Positions 37,709 through 46,261 of a stretch of 64,000 nucleotides of DNA are shown here, in pieces. The notes beneath the pieces were generated by a model. It made no database searches, had not been told where the DNA came from, and saw only the letters and a program-made list of their open reading frames with translations. Position numbers and translations under genes: made by a program. The DNA is from Melanocharis versteri (taxonomy: Eukaryota; Chordata; Aves; Passeriformes; Melanocharitidae). Numbering within the stretch: position 1 is the stretch's first letter; the number at the start of each line of letters is the position of its first letter. The stretch is from positions 453,228-517,227 of the forward strand of contig VZTG01005429.1 in NCBI GenBank assembly GCA_013397845.1. Reading direction: 5' to 3'.

Positions 37709-38000
37709 CCCCTACACGGTGGATTTGGAGCGGTACTACCAGACGGAGAACGAAGATGAAAATCCCTTCATCTGCTCCCAGCCGCGGGAGAACGGGATGC
37801 GCTACTGCCGGAGTATCCCAACGCGGAGGGAGGAGGGTCTGGAGTGCACCCTGGATTATTATTCCTACAATGACACCACCAACACGTCTTGTGTGAACTG
37901 GAACCAGTACTACACCAACTGCTCTGCTGGGGAGCACAACCCCTTCAAGGGAGCTATCAACTTCGATAACATTGGCTACGCCTGGATCGCGATATTTCAG
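37709..38000 (+). CDS. CACNA1G: CACNA1G exon 6: domain I extracellular pore turret
   Basis: The first C completes the Ile codon, followed by 97 codons from PYTVDLERYYQTENEDENPF to NFDNIGYAWIAIFQ. This is the long S5-P loop of domain I, on the extracellular side. It is cysteine-rich (ICSQ, RYCRS, LECTL, SCVNW, TNCSAG) and has three N-glycosylation sequons: NDT, NTS and NCS. The segment RSIPTRREEGLECTLDYYSY differs clearly from the Gly-rich mammalian counterpart, while both flanks are nearly unchanged. The exon ends at FQ|gtgagc on a complete codon, inside the pore helix. Confidence 0.95.
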
Positions 38001-38502
38001 GTGAGCCCCGTGTGCCAGCTGTCCCAGGGTGGGCAGACAGCAGGTCCTGCCCCCAGCGTGTTCCCAGGGGCTGTGTAACTGCACTCCTGGGGGCTGCTTT
38101 GCACTATGAGCACTTACATAGTAGTGCACAGGTGCTCAAAGTGTTAGGGGTACAATATGATGCCTTGTTTTGAGAACGTCTCCTCCTCACATGCATGGAC
38201 AAAACCCTGTGGGTGTGCAGTCAGATGACACAGGTGTGGGGCAGAGCCTAGAGACTGCTCTTCTCTCTGCAAAATGCACTAGTGGCCCTTAAGTCCGGCT
38301 GGAAAGGGGCTGGATTCAGCCTGGGCAGCTGCTAATGTGGCTGTTGGCATTGGGAGGAGCAGGATTTGGCTCCTCAGCATCTTGTGCTGCACCAAGACCA
38401 ACTGTGGGGTGTCAGACATGACCCAGCCAGAAGAAACATTGCCTGTGCACTTTGTTGTAACTGAGCCTTGAGGAGTTTGCTCTCCCTTCCTGTCTCCACC
38501 AG
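38001..38502 (+). other. CACNA1G: Intron 6 (502 bp)
   Basis: This phase-0 intron splits the pore helix just before the selectivity glutamate. The acceptor tract is tctcccttcctgtctccaccag. No other element was seen. Confidence 0.85.
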
Positions 38503-38595
38503 GTCATCACGCTGGAAGGCTGGGTGGACATCATGTATTTTGTCATGGATGCACACTCCTTCTACAACTTCATCTACTTCATCCTCCTGATCATT
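38503..38595 (+). CDS. CACNA1G: CACNA1G exon 7: domain I selectivity filter and start of S6
   Basis: There are 31 codons, VITLEGWVDI to IYFILLII. The Glu codon at 38515-38517 (TLEGW) is the domain I member of the Glu-Glu-Asp-Asp selectivity ring that defines T-type channels. It is followed by the extracellular end and first half of pore-lining helix IS6. Both ends are phase 0; the donor is ATT|gtgagt. Confidence 0.96.
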
Positions 38596-40037
38596 GTGAG
38601 TGGCCTTAGGGGAGCAGGGGGGGTCCTCCTGGCGTTTGGAAAGAGCAGAGTGGAGTCACCCCGGGGAGCAGGGCAGAGGATGCAGTGAATATAAAAGCTG
38701 AAGTAGCAACCAGGCTGCTGGGAGAAACGCAGCTTCCCTATGGAATTGTGCTGCAGCTGCATTTTGCTGCAAACATGAGGAAGGAAAGAAAGAAAGATGT
38801 GCTCAAGCGGTGGTAGATACACTTCTGTTGTTGCTGCTGCTTCTACTACTTCTCTCCTTGTGCTCCAAGCTTCTCTCTCTTGCTTGCCACCTTGAATTTA
38901 AGTTTTAAAGTAGGCAAATTTCACCTGGTCAGTTTTTGGGCACCAGAAAGGGAAGAGGCTGCCCAAAAATTCCCCGACACCGAAGAACCCATCTGGCTGG
39001 GTCCTTGGTGCAGTGGGGATGTTTCGGGAAGACAGTCCCAAACTTCAGAGAGCACATTAAGAAAGGAGGGAAGAGATTACTGCCCACAGCCCACCCACAC
39101 TTCACAGCATCATCGGAGACCACCCACAAAGGAGCCAACAAAGAGTTTCTGTGGGGTGGGCTCCATGATGGGCTTCATCTATGCAAGCAGAACTGTCTAC
39201 AGTGACTGGCTGAGCTCGTTGTCTAGACTCCCTTTATCGTCAAGGGAGAAAAATAGGTGCTTTAAGGGGGTGATTCATCTCCTCTGAAGGTAGACATCCA
39301 AAATAAATTAGATGCATTGCAGACTTGATGCGCCTATTTCTCTCTTGACTCTAAAGGATCCTTAGGTGCCTCACTCAGATGTAGCTAAGTGAGATGAGTC
39401 CTTTTCTTGCTACGCAATTGGTCTAAGTCCAGAAAAATAGCTGCACGTTGTCAGTTAGGTCATTGTGGGGCTTTCTGCTCCTCATCAAACCAGGACTCAA
39501 ACTCTGATGAGAAAGTAGATGGTTGTTTAGTCCATGATGCCGTTTTCTTCTACTAGCTTCCCCAAGAGAGAAACAAACCCTTGCTCTCAGCCTCCCTGAG
39601 ATGACGAAGAGGAAGAGCAAGCAGTACTTTTCCAGATGCCCTGCGAGTAACATTAGCAGTGTGTGATAGCCCATTAGCACGTCAGTAATTCCCTGTGATC
39701 CAGGCTGGGCTCTGCAGAAGGCAGAACCTCATGAAGCCCTGGCTGGAAAGAAAATCTCCAAGCTGTGGGTACAGGCTGCTGATGCCCTTGCGTAACAGTC
39801 ACCCGCAAATCCCGTTAGCAGGGGAAAGGGATCTGCTCGCAAGCTGCCCACACACTGGCAGAAAAAAATGCTCCTATCAGGAAGGCTCAGTGCATTCATC
39901 GTAATGCCACTAATTGTGATAATTACAACTGCTGTCTGCGGAGAGAGAAAAACACCATCTTAAAAGAGCAAGAGCTTTTTGTCAAAATAGTCTTCTCTCG
40001 TCTTTGATCTCTGACGTCCTCCGTGGAGGGCTGGCGT

Positions 40038-40066
40038 GGGAGTCCCTGGGGCGGGAGCTTGGGGGG
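40038..40066 (+). promoter_or_regulatory. CACNA1G: G-quadruplex motif upstream of exon 8
   Basis: GGG-7nt-GGGG-C-GGG-5nt-GGGGGG fits the canonical four-run pattern with loops of 7, 1 and 5. It lies on the strand of the pre-mRNA, about 140-170 nt before the exon 8 acceptor. Confidence 0.6.
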
Positions 40067-40094
40067 TGAGTCAGCCCAGCCAGTGGTCCCCACT

Positions 40095-40123
40095 GGGTGA
40101 CACGGGGGTGGGGTTGGCTGGGG
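40095..40123 (+). promoter_or_regulatory. CACNA1G: Second G-quadruplex motif upstream of exon 8
   Basis: GGG-6nt-GGGGG-T-GGGG-6nt-GGGG is again canonical, about 80-110 nt before the exon 8 acceptor and on the pre-mRNA strand. Confidence 0.6.
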
Positions 40124-40204
40124 TTTGCCCCCCCCCTTTGTGCCCTGCAGATCTGTGGGGTGCCACGACCACACTGAGGTGGCCGATGTCCCCTGTCCCC
40201 TTAG

Positions 40205-41015
40205 GTGGGCTCCTTCTTCATGATCAACCTGTGCCTGGTAGTGATAGCGACGCAGTTCTCCGAGACGAAGCAGCGCGAGAGCCAGCTGATGAAGGAGCAG
40301 CGTGTGCGCTACCTGTCCAATGCCAGCACCCTCGCCAGTTTCTCAGAGCCAGGCAGCTGCTACGACGAGCTCCTCAAGTACCTGGTTTACATTGCCCGCA
40401 AAGGCAGCAAGCAGCTGGTGAAGGCCTACAGGGCGGCAGGCGTGAGGATGGGCTTCCTCAGCAGCCCCACCAGCAAGGTGGGGGCCGAGCGGCGTGCTAG
40501 GAAGCGCCAGAGCAGGAAGAGATCCTCCGTGCACCACCTCATCCACCACCATCACCACCACCACCACCACTACCACCTGGGCAACGGGAACCTGCGGGCG
40601 CCCCGCGCCAGCCCGGAGATCAGCGACGTGGAGACCAGCTCCCTCCACAATGGCACCAACCGGCTGATGCTCCCTCCCTCGGCACCCAACTCCCTGGGGG
40701 CCCCCAGCGCCTCTCCCAGCAACACCGAGTCCGTGCACAGCATCTACCACGCCGACTGCCACTTTGAGCCGGTGCGCTGCCCGTCGTCCCTGACGCAGCC
40801 AAGCCTCGGCTTGCCGAGCCCAGAGGGGATCCCCAAGAACGTGGTGGGCAGCAAGGTGTATCCCACGGTGCACTCCAGCACCTCCCATGAGATGCTGAAA
40901 GAGAAGAACCTGGCGGAGGCGGCGGTGGGTGCTGGGAGCAGCACCTTGACGAGCCTCAACATCCCGCCTGGGCCGTACAGCACCATGCACAAGCTGCTGG
41001 AGACACAGAGCACGG
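40205..41015 (+). CDS. CACNA1G: CACNA1G exon 8: S6 end and most of the I-II loop
   Basis: There are 270 codons plus one base. The exon starts VGSFFMINLCLVVIATQF, the cytosolic end of IS6. The charged stretch ETKQRESQLMKEQRVRYL is the start of the proximal helix-loop-helix called the gating brake in Cav3 channels, which keeps the channel closed at rest (family knowledge). Further on come a basic stretch (RRARKRQSRKRSS), a nine-histidine run coded at 40544-40570, and Ser/Pro-rich text ending MHKLLETQSTG. Codon third positions are strongly G/C. The donor is CGG|gtgagc in phase 1. A 215-codon open frame on the opposite strand is a shadow of this composition. Confidence 0.95.
40544..40570 (+). repeat. 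CACNA1G: CAC/CAT repeat encoding nine histidines
   Basis: Nine consecutive His codons (one CAT, eight CAC) sit in HHLI-His9-YHLG of the I-II loop. A long His run at this spot is a family feature of Cav3 channels; its role (metal or pH sensing) is not shown by the sequence. The near-pure triplet tract could vary in length. Confidence 0.9.
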
Positions 41016-42494
41016 GTGAGCTGGGACTGGATCTACATCTGGGGCTGCTTTCCTGAAATACAGTTTTTGTCCTAATTTTTTTCTCTTTCTGAATTTTTGC
41101 AGGGTTCTTTTCAGTCCACGTTACAGAGAAAGGCGATGGCTTTCCAGGTGAGATGAACAGGAATCTTCTGACCTACCTAATGACTCTTATAGCCAAATTT
41201 AGGAGAGAGGTTTCAACCTCCCAGACTTCATACCTGCAATAATCCAAGGGATACGAGGGTTTTCAGTGAATCCATTTTCTTTGCAATCCCCGTCTTTTAG
41301 ATTAGACAAGTACAAGAGAGCTGGAGAGGGACTCTGACAAGGACATGTAGTGATAGGAAGGGGGGAATGGCTTTGGACTTTGCAGAGGGTGAGTTTAGAT
41401 TAAATGTCAGGACAAAATTCCATGATTTCCCGCCACCCCCACACCATTTACAGGGAACACTTCCCAGATCCTGTACTCCCAAAATCAGCTAGAGCTTGCA
41501 GATCTGAGTATTATCACACTCCTGAGCATGGCATAGCTCTGCTTCTGTGGGACACAAGGCTCAGGGAGACTGAGTGTCTGCTTTGTGTGAGTGCTCAAGG
41601 GCTATCACAGATGCCGAGTATTAAAAATCTGTGGTTTGCTCAGGAAGCCTGTAAGAGTCAGACACTGAATGCACCTTTCTTGGATCAGGGGTTTCATGTC
41701 TTCACTGCAAGATGCTCCTTCCCACTCCACATCCTGAAATTTGAGAGTTCAGGCCAGTCTAGACCAAACACTCTCAGCCTCTGAGAAGTGTTTCTGGCCA
41801 AGCTTTCCCAGGCAGTCAGTGCCTTTTCCACCCCGCTGCAATGTCATTGACCTTTCCAGCCAGGAGCTGTGCAGGGAAGAGACCAAATCCTGTCCCTAGA
41901 CCAGCGCTGCCGAGAGACTAAACACACAGAACTGGGCTCTGAGTTGGTTTAATGCAGGGTTTACATTCTCCCTGCTGGGTGCTGCCGTGCAGGAGTCAGC
42001 CACATGCATTGCCTTTCTCCTCGCAGCCAGCTGGTGGGAATTTTGGGGAATATCCCACTGGTATTTCACACAGGAGACACCTGGCAGCTGCCACGGAGGC
42101 CAACATGTGGAGAGGGAAGCTGGTGGTTTTGGAGCATCAGCAGAGGGAGCAGGAAAGAAGGCTGCTGACAGCGCTCCCGACAATTACAGCCAGGAGCCTG
42201 CCAGGGCCAGGGGAGCCAATTGCTTCCTCCCTCTAATGGGTAGAGATGTAATGAGGTGTGCTCAGGGTCCACGGCTGGAATGCTGTCTGTCTGGGGGCAG
42301 CAAAGAGAGCTTCATAAACGGAGAGAAGGCACTTGAGGAGCCCAGGTTTTAACCCAGCAGGAGTCTTTTTCCATTAGGAAATGCCTGTCATGGCAGGGGC
42401 AAAGGCTTGGTGCCACGAGGGAGTGGGGGTTGCTTCCTGCAGCCCCCTGTCCCAGCTGACGAGCTGTCCCTTCCCTGCTCTGCTGGCATTCCAG
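41016..42494 (+). other. CACNA1G: Intron 8 (about 1.5 kb) with a candidate cassette microexon
   Basis: This phase-1 intron runs between the long I-II loop exon and exon 9, ending tgctctgctggcattccag. It contains the candidate 45-nt exon at 41103-41147. If that exon is used, the upstream intron is only 87 nt. No mobile element was recognised. Confidence 0.85.
41103..41147 (+). CDS. CACNA1G: Candidate cassette microexon in the I-II loop (unconfirmed)
   Basis: These 45 nt are preceded by a very strong acceptor (cctaatttttttctctttct then gaatttttgcag) and followed by CCAG|gtgaga. Phase 1 at both ends matches the exon 8 donor and exon 9 acceptor exactly. Inclusion adds 15 residues, reading about GFFSVHVTEKGDGFP, between STG and PCQSS without a stop. 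The interior (ACAGAGAAAGGCGATGG) is purine-rich like an exonic enhancer. I know of no matching segment in the human protein, where STG joins directly to ACQSS. It could be a lineage-specific alternative exon or a decoy splice pair. Confidence 0.5.
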
Positions 42495-42859
42495 GTCCCT
42501 GCCAAAGCTCCTGCAAGATCTCCAGCCCCTGCACCAAGCTGGATGGTGGCTCCTGCAGCCCCGAGAGCTGCCCTTACTGCCTCGCAGCGCTGGCGGGCGA
42601 GGCTGAGCTGTCGGACAACGAGACGGCCGACTCGGACAGCGAGGGGGTCTACGAGTTCACCCAGGATGCCCACTACAGTGACCAGCGGGACCCACAACGG
42701 GGCAGAGCACGGGCCAGGAGAGCCCACCGGGTGCTGGCCTTCTGGCACGTGGTGTGCGAGACCTTCCGCAAGATCGTGGACAGCAAATATTTCGGCCGTG
42801 GGATCATGGTGGCCATTCTCATTAACACGCTCAGCATGGGCATCGAGTACCACGAGCAG
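42495..42859 (+). CDS. CACNA1G: CACNA1G exon 9: end of I-II loop and helix IIS1
   Basis: GT completes a Gly codon, then 121 codons from PCQSSCKISSPC to IEYHEQ. The loop part has a cysteine cluster (CQSSC, SPC, SCSPESCPYC) and an acidic stretch (LSDNETADSDSEGVYEFTQD), both typical of Cav3.1 near the end of the loop. The basic RGRARARRAHRVLAFW then leads into domain II: CETFRKIVDSKYFGRG and helix IIS1 (IMVAILINTLSMGIEY). The donor is CAG|gtgagt, phase 0. The G/C-rich third positions resemble exon 8. Confidence 0.95.
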
Positions 42860-45551
42860 GTGAGTGCTCTCCTGCAGCTCCTGGTGCAGAGCAGTTGCAG
42901 GTGGGGTTATGGGTCCGAATCCAGCTGCTGGCGGGATGGTTTGGGGTGAGAGGCATTGGAATGCTCTGGGAAAGATCCCAGGATTGAACGAGGCAGGCTT
43001 TTTCTTCTGAGCCTGCTTCCAGGTTGCAGCAATCACCTTGACTGGTACCTGGCTGTGTGAGCTCCTGCATCCCAGCCCTGCCAGGGATGGTCAGCACCGT
43101 CCCCTGGGCAGCGCCAGGTGGTGCTGGGGTCTGTGGTGAGGGGACCAAGGAGAGGAGGCAGCCCTTTGCCACCAGGTCAGTGTGAGCCTGGCAGTGCTTG
43201 AGGTGCTGCTGGCAGCCGTGGGCTCTGTGGGCTCTGGGGTCAGTGCAGCTGCAGGCAGGGAATTCTATTGAATTTGCACTCCCTGGAGAGGAGGTAACAA
43301 ATGGCTTTGCAGCCTCCAGCAGCAGCATGATGAGTCCAAAATAGACTCATCACTGGCTATTCCTTCGTGCAATTATCGGAGTCCTTGCAGGCAAGAGGCT
43401 GCCTCTGCTCCAGCCTCTCACCGCTTGTCACCTAGCAGAGCTTTCCCTATATATAGCCATTAAGAAAAGGAGTTGCCGTGTTCCTCTTGAAACATCTCGA
43501 TGAGGATGACAAGAACGCTGCTTTCAAAGAGGCTTTGCGTGCTGTGGCCTCACGTGGGTTTTGTGGCTGCTGCTGGGGCCTGCCTGGCGTGGTGCCCTTG
43601 ATCCTGCCTCAGGCACAACGTGTGCTGGGGCTGCAGGTGCGTGCTTCCTTTGGGGTGAAGAGTTCGTTGGTGGGGATACAGAGATGCTGCAAAACCTCGT
43701 TATAGACCCCTCCCATTCTTGAGGGCTCCCAGCACGCTGCTTCTCCCGGGGTGCCAGAGCTCTGTGCTCCCAGAAAGACACAGCCACCCCTGTGCCAACA
43801 CCAGTCTTCGCTGGGAACTCATTGCATCTCAAGTCGTGACTCCACTTTTCTCCCTTCCTGGCATGTTTCATGTTTGCTGGGTTGCTCACGGTTGCACGCA
43901 GAGGTGTTTCTCCCCCAGCTCCCGGCGGAAGCGGTGGTGGCTGCGGATCAACTCCCAATTCCCCTGTCATCCTGTGGCATTAATGCCTCAGTGACCGAGT
44001 GCCAGGGAGACGTGGCTGTGCTCAATGTGTCCCTTCCAGCCAGCACCTTCCCCCTGACACCCTGATGCAGTCTGGCTGGCTGAGGGTTGTTTTCAGTACA
44101 CATTAAACAGTGGCGTGCTCCGAAGCCCTGCTGGTTACACCTTCATGTGCTGCCCTTGGTTGGAGCTCTGCGGGGAAGCTTGAGTGATTCCACCTTTATT
44201 TAATAACCTCGGGAAGATCATCTCCGAAGAAGCTGGGAGGAGATGGTTCACAGAAACCATGAACACTTTTATTCCTCCCTTGGCTGAAGGGTGAAAGCGG
44301 ATCCACGGTGCCTGCTGCGGCTGCCCGAGGGGCGGATTGCAGAGTTTGTTGCCCTTTACCAGGAGCATCTTTGGGAGATGCTGGTGTGGGCTCCCACCCG
44401 GGGGGATCACCACGCTGGGGATGGGTGGCTGAGCAAGCTCCCATCATCAAACACCCTAAGTGCCACCCAACTCCTTAGTTCTTTGCCTTGGATGAAGTAG
44501 GGCGGGGGGTTTCTGGTTTCTGCCCTGGCCAGTGGTGAGTCCCAGCAAACACCTGGATGACAAGAGGCAGATTTTTGTGTGGTTTTTGGGTAACAAGGGT
44601 GAAGGGAGCTGATAAGCGTGGGGGGACTCCAGACGTGGTAGGTGGTTGCTTTCTTTAACAGTATTTTGAAGCTACTACTGTTCCAGATTCCTTTCTCCCG
44701 GGCATTTGAAGGGAGTAGCTTGTTTTTATTAGTTCATTTGCTCGAAGTGGCGGCAGAGAACAGAGAGGTGTTTCTTTGTAACCTCGGAAGGCTTAGAGTT
44801 GGCAATTTCATAATCCAACAGTTATGAGAGCAGGAATTAGAGAGGCAAAATGCTGGACCAGGCCTTCCTGCAGAGATTATAAACACTGAAACGTGATTTT
44901 TTTCTTTTAGAAGAGCCTTTCCTAAAAGTGTGAGTGATCAGCCATGTCAAATTTATCTTTACTGACTGATGTTTGCAAAGATGTGAGGGCGCTTGAAGAG
45001 TACTCGACTCCATGACTTTCTATATTAAGCTCTCTGCTTATTTAGACAGTATTTACCTCTTGGGCTTTCCACATGCTGCCCTGGGCCCCGTGGGCTATAT
45101 TAGGGTAAATATTTTAAGGGCCTATTTTAAGGTGTCATGTCAAAACCTTGTGTTGTTTAGCAGCCCCTTGGCAGAGGGGCTGGTCCACTCTGAGAGGAAG
45201 GACAGGCTGGAGGTAACTCGAGAAGGAACAGGCTTCTGCCCACCCATCTGTGCCCAGCAGTGCTGGGTGGGATTCAGCAGCTCTGGGACCACCAGAGCAT
45301 CCTGGACTGCAAGACAGGAGCTGGTGAGCTGAGATCCTCGTAACTGCCAGGGAGAAAAGTTTGCTGCTCTGAAGGTTTGACATCTCACCTTGGGACAGGC
45401 AGCCTGGAGGGACCTGAAACAGCCTTTCAGTTCCTTCTTCAACAGACTCAGTAACCCGAGCAGGCCAGGTTGAGATATTTAAGATGACAGTGTTTCTTTG
45501 GAGGCACATACAAATGAGTGGCGGTTGGGAGCGTGCTGGAAACACTGGCCC

Positions 45552-45556
45552 CCACC
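45552..45556. repeat. Left target-site duplication CCACC of the solo LTR
   Basis: These five bases sit directly before the TG end of the LTR and match 46257-46261 directly after its CA end. Confidence 0.8.
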
Positions 45557-45631
45557 TGTGAGGTTGTCTCGGTGGATGGTCGGGATGGATGGTGACGAGA
45601 GATCTCTACAGTCTGGTTTTAGAGCATGAGG

Positions 45632-45637
45632 TTTATT
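45632..45637 (-). promoter_or_regulatory. LTR polyadenylation signal AATAAA (antisense)
   Basis: TTTATT on the + strand reads AATAAA on the - strand, in the context TAGCAATAAACCTCATG, near the 3' end of the LTR as expected of the R region. It would act on antisense transcripts only. Confidence 0.65.
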
Positions 45638-45699
45638 GCTAAGGGCGTGGATACAGGGGCCTTGCTTGGAGCTGCCAGCCGCAGCTCGAAGGAGCCCAG

Positions 45700-45855
45700 G
45701 AAAGCGAAAGAGAGCAAGAGGGAGAGAAGCAAGAGAGAGCAGAAGTAAGAAGTAAATGCAAGATGGAGTAAGAGAGGCAGAAGTAAGTGTAAGAGTAAGA
45801 GCAAGATAGATGTAAGAAGTAAGAAGTGTAAGAGCAAGATAGCAGTAAGTAGTGA
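45700..45855 (+). repeat. Purine-rich AAGAG/GTAAG simple-repeat zone inside the LTR
   Basis: Irregular iterations of AAGAGAG, AGAAGTAAG and GTAAGAGCAAGAT run for about 150 bp with hardly any C or T in the left half. They lie wholly within the 700-bp LTR, so they are part of the element and not an independent satellite. Confidence 0.75.
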
Positions 45856-46256
45856 GATTCTCGTTTACAATACAATAAATCATCTTCTGTGTTGAATATT
45901 CTGATTTTCATCAGCCAATCTAGTACAAGATACAAATCCTATAGCATTTAAATACAGCCTATAAGAATCATTGCATTGCCATACTGTGTTACGTTTTAAA
46001 CCCTAAAAACCACTCTTTGGATCTTTTCTGCCAAGCTAGCAGGGTCTGCCCTGACCCTTGGACCTGTCTACTAGCAGAAGGTATTGTTCAATCAAAGGGG
46101 ATTATCTTCAGTCAGCCACACCATTGTTTTCCAGTTGTTCAGTAACTGAGGCCTGGTATCTCAAAGTATGCCTTCATTTCAATTTCACCTATAGTTTCCA
46201 TGTTCTCAGCATCTTTTGCCAGGCAGTAAAACTTCCCTGATTCATCTTCCCCAACA

Positions 46257-46261
46257 CCACC
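46257..46261. repeat. Right target-site duplication CCACC of the solo LTR
   Basis: An exact match to 45552-45556. A 5-bp duplication is typical of retroviral integrases of several classes. Confidence 0.8.

Larger units (their letters stand above)
38596..40204 (+). other. CACNA1G: Intron 7 (about 1.6 kb)
   Basis: This phase-0 intron has, in its last 170 nt, two four-run G-quadruplex motifs on the transcribed-RNA-like strand (40038-40066 and 40095-40123) and a C9-type run near the acceptor. No mobile element or gene was recognised in the rest. Confidence 0.85.
45557..46256 (-). mobile_element. Solo LTR of an endogenous retrovirus, antisense to CACNA1G
   Basis: Read on the - strand the element starts TGTTGGGGAAG and ends AACCTCACA, so it has the TGT...ACA ends of a retroviral LTR. 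It is flanked on both sides by the identical 5-bp duplication CCACC (45552-45556 and 46257-46261). A canonical AATAAA lies on the - strand at 45632-45637, about 75 bp from the 3' end, where a polyadenylation signal belongs. Next to it, inside the element, is a pyrimidine-rich (on the - strand) CTTACT/CTCTTG repeat zone at 45700-45855. There is no internal viral region, so this is a recombination-derived solo LTR. The clean duplication suggests a fairly young insertion. The exact family is unassigned. Confidence 0.85.

Noticed and set aside
40343..40990. A 215-codon open frame on the - strand opposite exon 8
   Set aside because: It is the mirror of a G/C-third-position coding exon; the Val/His/Gly-rich text follows from the antisense of His, Ser and Pro codons.
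43448..43457. CTATATATAG as a TATA promoter
   Set aside because: An isolated palindromic AT word inside an intron, with no other promoter sign.
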